Below are positions 24,950-35,100 of a stretch of 64,000 bases of DNA, piece by piece. This stretch comes from Seriola aureovittata (Eukaryota; Chordata; Actinopteri; Carangiformes; Carangidae). The notes below the pieces were generated by a model. It saw only the letters and a program-made list of their open reading frames with translations, was not told the DNA's origin and searched no databases. Made by a program: the position numbers and the translations under genes. Positions within the stretch are counted from its first letter, which is position 1, and each line of letters opens with the position of its first letter. The DNA lies in assembly GCF_021018895.1 (NCBI RefSeq), contig NC_079365.1, forward strand, positions 3,489,501 to 3,553,500. Direction: 5' to 3'.

Positions 24950-25235
24950 AATAAACTTGGCAACATTTCTAGACATGAGAGCTGCTCCATCCAACGTTGG
25001 CTGTGTGCTGTCTCTTCTAATCAGACCAGGTCTTCCCCAGAAAGTCTATCAATTCTCTATAAAGTCCACATCATTTACTGGATACCACTTTGACAATGTG
25101 GCATACATGTCATCACTGGTCCAACATTGTGTTTATATATGCACACACTGACTCAACATTAATTTTAGTGGCATCCATTTGGTGTAACTGGGCGTCGTTA
25201 CTACCAACATGAATAACAATTTTACCACTTATTCT
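24950..25235 (-). pseudogene. LINE ORF1 SGNH-esterase fragment
   Basis: Minus-strand translation has KIVIHVGSND (block III of SGNH hydrolases, normally VIHVGTND) followed by QLHQMDATKINVESVC. After a stop and frame shifts, FWGRPGLIRRDSTQPTLDG corresponds to the C-terminal block normally reading RRDGIHPTLDG. The catalytic His of the DxxH motif is Gln here (DSTQ), so the enzyme would be inactive even without the stops. In intact elements the domain is proposed to act on lipids during retrotransposition; that role is not testable here. Confidence 0.7.
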
Positions 25236-25299
25236 CAGCCAGCAGTCTCACAGGAGAGTGAGAAGGGAGAGGAGTCATCGCTAACTGCTAAGCTAAAGT

Positions 25300-27679
25300 A
25301 ACTATCAGATCTGAATAGTGTGTAAACAGCTGTGGAATTGGAAATAATTAGTGAGCTATGAGTGCTTGAACACAAGTTACAGTCCCCTTGTTTTGGGCTT
25401 TTGATTGGCTACTAAGCTAATCACTCATGAATCCCATTTATTGGATTGTGGGAGGGCACTGTCTTCTGCACTATTTTATACCTATTCACTTCTATTACAA
25501 GGTTGTGGGATCAGAAGGAAACTAATGTTGAATTAGTGTTTACTGCAGCTGGGATGGTGACCCATTAGGTAAGAAATTACAAAGTGGACTCTTTTTGCTG
25601 TTAATTTCATACTGCATAACTTTATTTGAAATAATATAAAACTGCAAAAAAAAAACTAATGAAGTTGCTTTTTTCAAATTTTGAATAAAACTGTATTAAT
25701 CTTGCTGACTCCAGTGAACACAATTCATGCAGCAGTTAGGTTTCCTTCAGAAGCAAATTAGAGGTATATAGACATATCTTATAAGAGAGAGTAGCTGTAT
25801 TTGGCACCTTACCAAAGACTGAGACCTCTTGGAGGTCTTAATTTGCAGCCTCTGAAGAGAATATTGAAACTAGTAATTATGTTCTTGCAACAGTCCATGA
25901 AACACAAAGGTGAAGCTCTGCAAACATGCTTGTCAGAAAAAGAAGAAGAATTAGCAATTGAAGCTTTGCCACATACTTTATTATTCAGTGTTCCCCTCCA
26001 GTATGTTAGCCTATCCTTCAGGAATTGCACAGCCAGACGGGCCCACGTTCCTGATTATATTGTGTGTTACAACGCCTGTGTTTGTTTTTCCGTTCCTTGA
26101 TCTGCTCCTGGGGGATAAGGAGATACAGGCCATGAATGTGCTGTGAAGTGGTTCATTGAACCTATCAGCACAATGCCTGTGGTGGTATTGGCAATGCACA
26201 GCGCAGCGAAGTGGCCCATTTGAACACAAAGCCTCCCTGTTACGCGGATCCCGGCACTCGGCACTCTAAGATGTGATAAACTGCAATAATTAATCGTGTT
26301 GTAGACTACTTGTTTTTTCTTTTGGTTTTTTTTGGTGGGCCTCATTACGTGGTGTGAGCTGGGCAGTGGGCACCATCAATAATTAAATTTTTGTCTTTAA
26401 AACTGAAAATATCTCTCCCTCTAGACTCCATTGATGCTGATGAGAGAAATGAGATGAAGAGAGTGATAGAGGGAGGGGCGCTACAGCAAAGGCGATTTCC
26501 AGAGTCCTCATACTGAAGCAGCAAAGGTTAATTGGATTCTGTCGAACTGATATTGGTCAGGTGATGTTTAAATCTCTCAGATCATCACTTATATTACATC
26601 GTTTAATTTTCTCTTTTGGAGAAAATCTTGCCGTATTCAGTGCACGACAAGTTTATGAATCTATCAGGCCACGACAATGACCTCTTAGTGTGTTTGTGCA
26701 AGAGCAAGGGCTTGTTATTCCTGGAATAATAGAAGAAAATAACATAATTCACATACTAATATGGAACAGAATAGTCCAGGATACCCAGCATTAGAAAATT
26801 ACGTCCCTCTCTTTTTTGAGTAATACCATGAGCAAGCATGCTTACAGACTCTGGGGCATAATGCAGCCTATCTAGTGGAAAGAGAAAGATTAGGATTTCC
26901 GCGTTATACCCTATCAAGCAAAACCGCTTAAACCTGCTTTTTGAGAAGTACGGTACACGGCAGACTCTGTGTTACATAACAGACGGAAGTACACAGTACT
27001 CATCCATCAGGAGGAAGTAAAAGGTGGGGGTTTTTTGTCCCTGGGATTTGTGTCAACACAAACTATTCGCTAGCATAGCGCTGTGTATTGTACCAAGGCG
27101 CTGATACTCCCTGTGTTTGTGTTTATCTCTTCCTCATCTGGAAGCTGCTTTTGCTTTGCACCGAGCCCTGATGGATGGAGCTGGAGTTGCGATGGTGCAG
27201 CAGTGCATGACTGTGTTTCCACAACTGACCTTGTACTGTGCTGATTAAGAGAGGGAGTGTACAGTATTGACTCCTCACCAACACCATCACCCCTGAAACC
27301 TGACTCCCCCCCTCCCTCAGGAAACCAAATGCAGATGATTGTTTTTGTGCACAGTCAGTGTGGCTGCACTGACACATGACCCTGAAAGTGACACAACCTG
27401 TGTTCACGCTTCCTGATCCAGCACTGAAAGACAAGATATGTCACTTTCAACATGCATGCTACATGTAGAGACACAACAGTGCATTTGTCCACTGTCTCCA
27501 GCAGACATTCCAGAGACGTCACTTTGATTTACAATGCAAAGTATTGATCCAAGACATTTTCAAGTAAATGTCCATTGTGCCTATTCCCTGTCGGTGACTG
27601 AGACTGAGAAAACAGCGATTGAGCAAGCATGAAGAAAAGAGAGCCACTTACACACTCAAACTGACAGACAATCCAAAGA
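25300..27679. other. Unassigned DNA
   Basis: About 2.4 kb with no transposon relic recognised. The stretch 26100-26260 is unique-looking, contains the small palindrome GGTTCATTGAACC, and could be conserved non-coding DNA. No convincing exon. Confidence 0.4.
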
Positions 27680-27744
27680 TGTCACTGTTTGATTGACAGG
27701 TGATCTGCAGTTGGAGCAGTGCACCTGTCAATCAAACAGTGACA
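27680..27744. repeat. Perfect 23-bp hairpin with 19-nt loop
   Basis: Left arm 27680-27702 begins TGTCACTGTTTGATTGACAG and ends GTG. Right arm 27722-27744 is its exact reverse complement. The loop (27703-27721) is ATCTGCAGTTGGAGCAGTG. A stem with no mismatch implies recent origin or conversion between the arms. Size and shape resemble either a small foldback MITE core or a short hairpin RNA precursor; nothing shows transcription. Confidence 0.95.
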
Positions 27745-28560
27745 CCAGAGTAATGTGTGCTTAGCCCAGAACACCAGAGAGAGCTATGCAATAGATCTGA
27801 GTAGTTTTTCCATCACTGCTAAAATAAGCAACACCTAAATCAAACTGTACTCTAAAATGTAGGAATCACAGAGTGGCGTACAGTGATTGCTTGTGTAGGA
27901 GGATCTTTAACTTTAAACAGTGTTCTCTCATAAGTCTCATAAGAGCTTTACTGACTTGAAAAGATAATTTTGTAAAGGGTAAATACATGGATATGGTAAC
28001 AATAAGGACACTTTCATGGTGCTAGTTAAGTTTTACACCAAAACTAGCAGGTATAGGCAGGTTTTTTAAACACCAACAAAAAAGTTGATTGACTCTTTAC
28101 ACAGCCAGCCTAGTTTGCCTCAGAGAGGACACATGCAACTGCAGAGAGGATTATCATTACATGCACTTACAGAGCACACACACACACAGATGCAGTGGAG
28201 GAAGAGTAAGCTGCAAGCCGCCGTGCAGACTGGTAAAACAGATCTGTCATGTCCCATCCCAGGCTGGTGCTCCTGTGAAAGTGTGGGAGCCTCGGTGTGA
28301 GACACTTCGATAGGTGATTGTGTGTTTTTAAAACTTATTTTAGGGCTGCAGCTCACTCTTTAATCCCCGAGCGCAGTGTAGCCGCAGTGTTCATTCGGGG
28401 TGTTGTGTTCACATTAATGCCGAGCCGATCCAGAGCTGATAAATCCCCACGTCTACCCAGGACCCGTAAATGCTGATTGTACCCTTTTCCATTGCCGACA
28501 AAAAAACCCAGATGTTTGGGGGTGCTGGCGGGTATTTTTACCAGAGTAAAAGGGACTTTA
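27745..28560. other. Unassigned DNA, GC-richer near its end
   Basis: Contains a short (CA)6 near 28176 and a GC-richer block at about 28340-28480 (CCCCGAGCGCAG, GCCGAGCCGATCC) with several CpGs, possibly a conserved or regulatory sequence. Confidence 0.35.
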
Positions 28561-28660
28561 GTTAAAGGGACAGATCCAGGAATTTTTTATCACTTTCTAT
28601 TCTGTGTAGGATAGTTTCGGCCTTGCCATTCTAGTTATTACTATTACTATACATCTCTAT
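28561..28660 (+). repeat. Dispersed repeat D, short copy
   Basis: GTTAAAGGGACAGATCCAGG and AATTTTTT, followed by CATTCTAGTTATTACTA, resemble the two matching blocks at 34571-34600 and 34766-34785. The interval between blocks is shorter here (about 55 bp against about 190 bp). Confidence 0.5.
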
Positions 28661-29621
28661 GTGGAACCTGCATTTGGCTACAGTCTCTTCCCTCCTGCGT
28701 TCCACATTTTAATATTTTATTTTTATAGCTGTCTTGTGTGTCGGCCACTTCTGGTCTGCTGCGTCCTAGTAGGTTGAGAGGTTTGTGGGCATCACACTAG
28801 AAATCACCCAATTGTGTTTCAAAAACAAAATGTCACTTCTCAATATCTAGAAAAAATGCAAATATTAGATTTTAAAGAAAGCCAGTTCCATTCGAGCCAT
28901 CTGTCTCCAATCTAAGTCATGAACCAACTCAGTCAAGTTGAATCAAGTTTGTCAGTGTTGGTTAAGCAAGTCTCAAGTTTGTGACTCCCTTAGTTCTATT
29001 TGAATACTTTTAGTCAAACCAAGTCCAATATAACAGTTAAAATAACTGAATTAAACTTTGTATGTTGACAGCACATATTAACTGTAGCAGTGGGCAGTTC
29101 TTAAAACCACAGTGGGACTGTACTATGACTGTTTGTTTGTTTTCCAGTATAAGTACCATTATTAAGCTCAGTTAGTCCTTGAAATCACTTTGCCAGCCTA
29201 CGGACAGTTAAGAAGTTTTGGGAGCCAGTGTGTTTAGAGACTACCATTATGTAAGCAGAGAACCTGCACTCCAGTGATAACAGGAAGCTTATATGGCAGG
29301 CAGTGGGAAATCTCCATCCAGGACTTCACCTCCATGGATGAGAGATTATTACTGGCAGCTCTGGGTCGCAAAGAGCACAACCCGTTTGTCCTTGGGGCAG
29401 GTTTATGCATACGTTGCTGTTAGATTTACATTTTACTATGGGTGTTCACATCACAAGCTGCATCACATTGCAATGAGATCAGAAGTTTAAGCGTCACAAA
29501 ATAACTATTTCAGGTTGGTTGTTGTATTTGTTTTTATCCATCAGTCAACATGACGCATCAAATCAAGTCATTTCGAACATACGGGTCATTAACTAGCAAA
29601 CAGTTTGATGTTGAACACTAC
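28661..29621. other. Unassigned DNA with AAGTC-rich patch
   Basis: Between about 28910 and 29030 the words AAGTC, CAAGTTTG and TCTCAAGTTT recur irregularly, as in a diverged fish repeat built on CAAGTCTCAAGT. No boundaries could be set. Confidence 0.35.
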
Positions 29622-29890
29622 TTAAAGGTGTTATATGTATGTATTTGCTATCGCTACATAGCCCAAGTTAGCATTAACAGCGCTTTACTGGCCAGTATAG
29701 CACAAAAGGTGCGAGTTCAGCATCAAACTTCATTCCAAGAGTTGTCTGCAGTGTTGGAAAGCAACGCCAGTGTTAACTCTTGCTTTCCTTCATTTTCTAT
29801 CTGTTATTTTCTTTGCTGCTGAACACGGTTTCTTGTCCTCTGGGCAGCGCTACATCTTCTTCCTGGACACTATAGTCACTCACTATCTCT
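29622..29890 (+). mobile_element. MITE family A, copy 3 (rearranged)
   Basis: It starts TAAAGGTGTTATATGTA and then carries GTTAGCATTAACAGCGC, GGTGCGAGTTCAGCATC, ACTTCATTCCAAGAG and TTGGAAAGCAACGCCAGTG, collinear with copies 1 and 2. From 29835 to 29888 the sequence matches 24630-24690 of copy 2 only as reverse complement (about 84% over roughly 50 bp), so this copy has an inverted internal module. A right terminal repeat was not identified. Confidence 0.75.
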
Positions 29891-32800
29891 GCAACACAAC
29901 ACATACTCTGTGTCAATTTGTATACTTTCACACTCACACTTGAATCGGTGCGTTCACACTGACGAGTAAGGCAACATGCAGTGCACTGGGAGAACCTGGA
30001 TAGTGCATTCAAAATGGTCAAAAAATTGAGTGTGTAAAACATTCATTTTCAAGTCAAGTGAGCAAAGCAGTCGGCAGATATTTTCACATGTTGTGATTTT
30101 CCGGTGTCATTTTCGGTGAGTGCACAACAACAGTGTTTGATTTGGGACACTACCCTGTAGGAAGTCACACACTGTGCCAGTGAACATACTGTGTACACAG
30201 TGTACTACACGTCAGTGCACCAATGGAAGTAGGTGAATTGAGACACAGCAATAGACGTCTTTGACTTAATGTCAAAACTGTTATTTCTTCACATTCTGCT
30301 GATAATTTTAGTTTTTAAACTAGCACTTCCATACACAACCTTTAAGTGACACCAATATGATATATGAATCATTCAATGTGAATGGTCTGTTCCAGCTTCT
30401 GTCACCTGGTGTGTCTCTTGATGGTCCCTGATTACTGCAGTGATGTAAAGAGGCTGTAATTTCAGCAAGTATTTTATTAAGTTTTAGCTGTTGTGGATAA
30501 CACCACTGAAAGTTCATTTCAGGAGATTCATGGTGTTTCAGTTCACTGCACTTTAAAGTCTCATTTCTTTAAGCCATATACATGAATGGTTGATATATAT
30601 CAACAGTAAATGTGAAGAAATTAATTAATCTTTGACTCATTCTGAGACTTGATAATGAACCAGGAATACAGAGAGGAAACTGTTGTTTGAAAACAGTTTG
30701 GTCGCTCTCTTTAACCCCTCAGAGATGGAAGAAGGCTAAACATGAGTCAGATTTAAAGTCCCTGGAAGCGCTTAAACATGCTTTTCATAACATAGTGCAC
30801 CAGCAGCCCTATTCCTTTTACCTAATGTTTACTGTCTCGCAAGAGCTTTTACAGTGTTTTCCTAAATATCTTAAAACATAAAAATTAAACTATACAATGC
30901 AGAATGAGGTTGGGCAACATGTAATTAGATGAGATGTGATCATTTGGTGCAATTTAAGCCCTAAGAGAGTCCCAGTGCCTCTCCCTGCGTGTTGTGTTGG
31001 ATGTCGAAGTGTGACCTAGACTTACCTTGGGGAACGTGACTTTTCCTATCTGGTGCAACTCCTGGTGGCTAATGAGCCAGAGCCACCACTCCCCCCAAGG
31101 TGTGATGTTAGTTTTGACCCTGCTTCCTTCACCTGCCTAAACTACACCTATAACTAGTTTCCCAAAACAAACCAATAAAACTCATTTGAGTGATGTTAGC
31201 TTACAACTACAGGGAATTTCCAGGAAAGAGAAAAAACTATAAGGATTTATGACTTAAGTTGGAATTAATATTCATGGGGCTGAGTTCCACAGACAGAGTA
31301 GGGTAAATATATTAACAGTGGGTCTTTTTTTTACATTTAATAGGTGTTTAATTGATAACTGATACCTGTGTTGTTGGATGTGAAGGTCTATTTTGAAAAT
31401 AAGCTAGAAAAACCTATGTTGTAATGCATGGTCCATGATACGCAAACGAATAATTCAATAAAATGAATGAAACATATTTTAAATTGAAACATTGAGATTT
31501 AATATAATAATTGAATTTATTAATCTACAAGCACCACTTTTTCTTTCAAAGTTTTTCTGTCTTTCATATTGCAGCTTTACAGATTAAGTTGCTTTGCACC
31601 ACACTCACATTATGGTCTTGTCTTATCACTCATCAGTGGGAAGTAGTCAAATAAAAATACAATTTATTCATTTAAAATGGTGCAGATTACATCAGCATAC
31701 TGATTAGCAGTTCTCTCATGTAACATTTAAACCTTTTTTTAAATTTTTTATCTAAAAATGTTTGGTGTAATAGTTTAAAAACTACATTATCCCGCGTTTA
31801 GTCAGCACTCTCCTCATAAATCACAAAACGTTGAATTAGCTTGGGCCTCATCTTGGGGTCGGCCAAAGTGCCGGTGCCTGTTGGCGAGAGCGTCTGATCA
31901 GACTAAACCCTCAGTATTTCCCTCGAAAATCATCCTCCCTTCAAGGCGAAACCATCATCGTTATTCCTCACATCTAGTCCTGTCCTGGTCTTATCTCAGC
32001 CTAATCACAGCAATCCCTTTAATGCTTGTTTTTATTCATATCAGCTGTTACCAGCCCTCTAGAAGTTGATGCTCCCTTTGCCGTCCACCGTGATGGTTTA
32101 TGAGTAACTCCCAGGTGACAAGCAGTGAAGTCCCAGACTGATATGAGCATCTGTGTGTCAGTTTTGCACTAGTGCTGTTGCTTGCAGAGCTCTCCTGATA
32201 ATAGTGGAAAATGTTCTGTCTCAGCGTGCGATTGTTTTGATGCTCATGTGCCTATCAGACTCAGGAGGTGTTGTTGCTGCAGTTAAAAGAGAAGACGTTT
32301 GAAAAAAAAAAAAATCAATTCACAGAGAATGACTTTGCAAGGACTTTTTTTTTTTCCCAGGAAAGAACACAGAACATTTCATTGTGAAACTAGGAAACTC
32401 AGGAAAAACACTTTGAAAGGTAACTCTCCCTGGCAGTGTGTTTTTTCTGAAGTTGGAGGTCGTGACGAGCTGTGGAGGTGTGGGACTGGCCTCGGTACTG
32501 TCAGCAGACCATGCCGGTCAGAAGCAGAGAGCAGGACAAAGTTGTCCAGAGGCAGCACATTATCTAATGTACCAGTCGTCATCAGTCCTCACTGGGGGAT
32601 GGCTCAGTGACAAGTGGCTGCTTCTTCCATTACTCAGCCAACTGCAGCAAATAAGTAGCAAGAGATATATAGTTGGTTTATTTATGGCCAGTGCTCCATT
32701 CACACTGATGGCCATGTCCTGCCCTGTGCACTGGGTGACTTCTGTCCAGTAAACGTTTGCCTGGACTTTGCTCCCTGCTTATAGAATAATATAAAATAAA

Positions 32801-33654
32801 TTGTGCAGCGTCTGAAACGAAGTTGACCAAAAGCTGAGAATGTCTGTCTGAAAAACGTCAGAAAAAAGTTTCCAAACTTTTGGATCATAACCCCTCATCA
32901 TAGTTTGCATTTATGTAAGATGTGAGCAGATAAATAAGTGATTTGTCAGTATTTGACAAGAAAGAGGCAAAGATTAGAGAAAAAATGTATGGATGGATCA
33001 GGATGTTTTTTATTCTTATGATTTTCTACTTCATATCATGACCAACTAGATTCATGTCATGACTCCTTGAAGTGGTCCTGACCCTAAGGTTGAGAATCAC
33101 ATGACCAAACATGACCAATTAGAAACTATGCAGATTAGAAAACATTTTGTCATTTTCAGAAGGTTTGGGAAAGCACTGCCGGATTAGAAAACACTTGTGT
33201 GTTGTCTTGGAAGGCAGTGACAGATGTTTGGATATGGACTTGAAGAAGCTGAAATCGCCTCAGTGCTGTAACATAAGCCAAGTATTCTGTTAATGTTGTA
33301 GAAAAGAAATTCTTCTAGGCTGAGATCATTCTCTGAGGTCCGCGCAACTTGACTGACAAAGGAACTGTGGTCAAAACACTAAACAGTATTTCTTTAATAT
33401 TAAAAACAAGATAAATCATTCATAAGTGCAGCAGTTATGATCTTGGAAGGTAAGGATGTTAGCTGGCTTAGGCCTCTGGAGTGTGAGGTCACATTTGAAC
33501 CAGACGTGTTGTACCTGGCAACCTCACTGTGTCAAGACTCAGCAAAGCTGTGCATAATCACTGCACCTGGTTGTAGGTCAATAAATATATTCAGCATGTA
33601 ACTCCCTCTAAAATCACATTGTCGATTTTACACGGTTATGAGTCCGGCTCTACT
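29891..33654. other. Long stretch without recognised genes
   Basis: Seen: perfect palindrome GTTGATATATATCAAC at 30589-30604; poly-A at 32302-32313 and poly-T at 32347-32356. A unique-looking block at 31810-32110 (GGGCCTCATCTTGGGGTCGG, then TTTATTCATATCAGCTG) might be conserved non-coding DNA. No exon or transposase motif was recognised. Confidence 0.4.
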
Positions 33655-33980
33655 TTAAGCTAAAGTATGTAACTTTCATCTGATATTTTAACTTGAATAT
33701 CAAAAACATATCTTAATGTGGAGGGGTGCTGTGACCCGGACTCAGCAGAGCCTGGCAGTAGTGCTGAGATATTCCCTTCTGACCAATCAGAGAAGGTCAG
33801 GGGTAGGAGCAAGCACCCACTTCCTGCATTAGCTGAGACAGCAAACGCAACAAAGATGTAGGTGGAGGGCTGGGCGGAGCAGGGAGATGGATGGGTGGGT
33901 TGCAAGAGCAGAGGGATTTGCTGTCAAGTCTCATGCTAGTGCTAGCTTGATTTCCAGAACTTGCATATTGTAGCTTTGAT
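33655..33980. mobile_element. Probable MITE (AAAGYTACAATATG-type ends)
   Basis: The left end reads TAAGCTAAAGTATGTAACTTTC. The right end in reverse complement reads GATCAAAGCTACAATATGC and then AAGTT, consistent with decayed inverted repeats of a fish MITE whose ends read AAAGCTACAATATGTAACTTT as I recall it. The interior (CTGACCAATCAGAGAAGG, GCTGGGCGGAGC) is GC-richer than the flanks and non-coding. Target-site duplication not found. Confidence 0.5.
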
Positions 33981-34317
33981 CACAAACATGAGATTTCTCT
34001 CAATATTGGAAAAGAACAGTAATTTGTGACACAAGGTTTAGGCAGGTGTATCATAGAGAGGCCCACTTGGTTTTGAGGAACTGAGACCTGACCCTGAGCT
34101 TATTGCAGGAAATTCTGTAGTCTACCAGATTGATACCAGAATGAGTTTTCATTATTAAACAGAGGAGAACATTGTCTTTTCTCTCCATCGCTCAGTTGGC
34201 TGCAGAATGTTTCATTGTTGGTGCAGGAGGTGGAAGTAGGACCTTAGATTATTTATATAAAATTGTCTTTGTGGCATATGAACAAATGATTCAGGTTTGG
34301 CTTTGCATTCACTCTCA

Positions 34318-34500
34318 GGGTATTATTACCTCCACCAAGGAGGTTATGTTTTCATCCGTGTGTGTGTGTTTGTTTTCATCAGGATTACGCAAAAAGTGCT
34401 GAACTGATTTGCATCGAACTTGGTGGAGGGATGGGGCATGGGCCAGGGAAGAACCCATTACATTTTGAGATAGATTTTGATCATTAACTATGAAATTTAT
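34318..34500 (+). repeat. Dispersed fish repeat (CCTCCACCAAGGAGGTTATG type)
   Basis: Landmarks are CCTCCACCAAGGAGGTTATG (itself a small CCTCC/GGAGG hairpin), CAGGATTACGCAAAAAGTGC, GAACTTGGTGGAGGGATGGG and CATGGGCCAGGGAAGAACCC. I recognise this as a repeat common across teleosts. Only one copy is in this window. It is non-coding. Confidence 0.65.
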
Positions 34501-34570
34501 TTTTTTTTCTCTCAGAAGTCTGGTGTATGTTTGTTTGAGATTAGCCTTGGTGGTTACATTTTTGTCCTGA

Positions 34571-34790
34571 TTAAAGGAGTGGAGCCAGGAATTTTCAAAT
34601 ACATTCCTAAACATGGCTAAAGATTTTTCTACATTTTCATCAATTTTTCAGGAAATTTTCTTAATGTAAAAATCAGACGTATTAACCGTGCTGAGATCTA
34701 TGACTTAATAATATCGATGTGTAGCGTTGTTTGGCTCTCGCAGAGGAATGCGCTTTACTGACTGACATTCTAGTTGTTATTATATTGCTG
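34571..34790 (+). repeat. Dispersed repeat D, longer copy
   Basis: ATTAAAGGAGTGGAGCCAGG with AATTTT at the left and GACATTCTAGTTGTTATTAT at the right match the blocks at 28561-28660. Intervening DNA is AT-rich with no coding capacity. Boundaries are approximate. Confidence 0.5.
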
Positions 34791-34969
34791 ATCTTTTCCG
34801 TCATGGCTGCTTGTTAAAGGATTGAATTAATTCATAGGGCATCATGCTGCTGTCGGTGTCCATGGGCTCTCTCCGTTTGGGTCTCTCTTTTTTGAAAATG
34901 AATTTATGCATGTCATGTTTAGGTCGGTTTTTCCACGGGTCCATGTGGACCTCTCGCGTATATGGTGAA
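34791..34969. other. Unassigned spacer between repeats
   Basis: GC-moderate DNA with CTCTCCGTTTGGGTCTCTC and CCACGGGTCCATGTGGACC. It may belong to a repeat family not recognised here. Confidence 0.35.
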
Positions 34970-35100
34970 CACGTTAGAGTGTAAATAAAGATGGACATAG
35001 CCTCTGTGACGTCACCCACAGGTTTCTGAAGAGCGGCAGTTTTTGGTACTGCAGCGTTGATGCATCACTTTTCATCCTCGGAGGTTGCCGCTTGGTGTCC
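34970..35100 (+). mobile_element. Element B, internally deleted copy
   Basis: It begins GAGTGTAAATAAAGATGGAC, continues TAGCCTCTGTGACGTCACCC and GGTTTCTGAAGAGCGG, then jumps to GTACTGCAGCGTTGATG and ends GGAGGTTGCCGCTTGG. The two ends align with the ends of the 14367-14780 copy, while about 290 bp of its interior are absent. GTGAACAC before and GTGTCCAC after the copy could be a decayed 8-bp duplication, in line with the exact TTGACACC pair at the full-length copy. Confidence 0.7.

Larger units (their letters stand above)
23973..25290 (-). mobile_element. L2/CR1-like LINE remnant with esterase-type ORF1, interrupted by a MITE
   Basis: Two coding relics lie on the minus strand in the order of a two-ORF LINE. 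An SGNH-esterase-like ORF1 segment is at about 24950-25235 and an endonuclease segment of ORF2 at about 23973-24130. Esterase domains in ORF1 are known in CR1/L2-clade elements of fish. Stops and short frameshifts interrupt both. The body is split by the MITE at 24423-24816, showing that the LINE was already present when the MITE jumped in. No reverse transcriptase was recognised downstream of the endonuclease piece, so the copy is truncated at that side. Confidence 0.75.

Noticed and set aside
32580..32620. GGGGGATGGCTCAGTGAC, considered as a tRNA-like SINE head
   Set aside because: No B box (GGTTCRANNCC) at the right distance and no cloverleaf.
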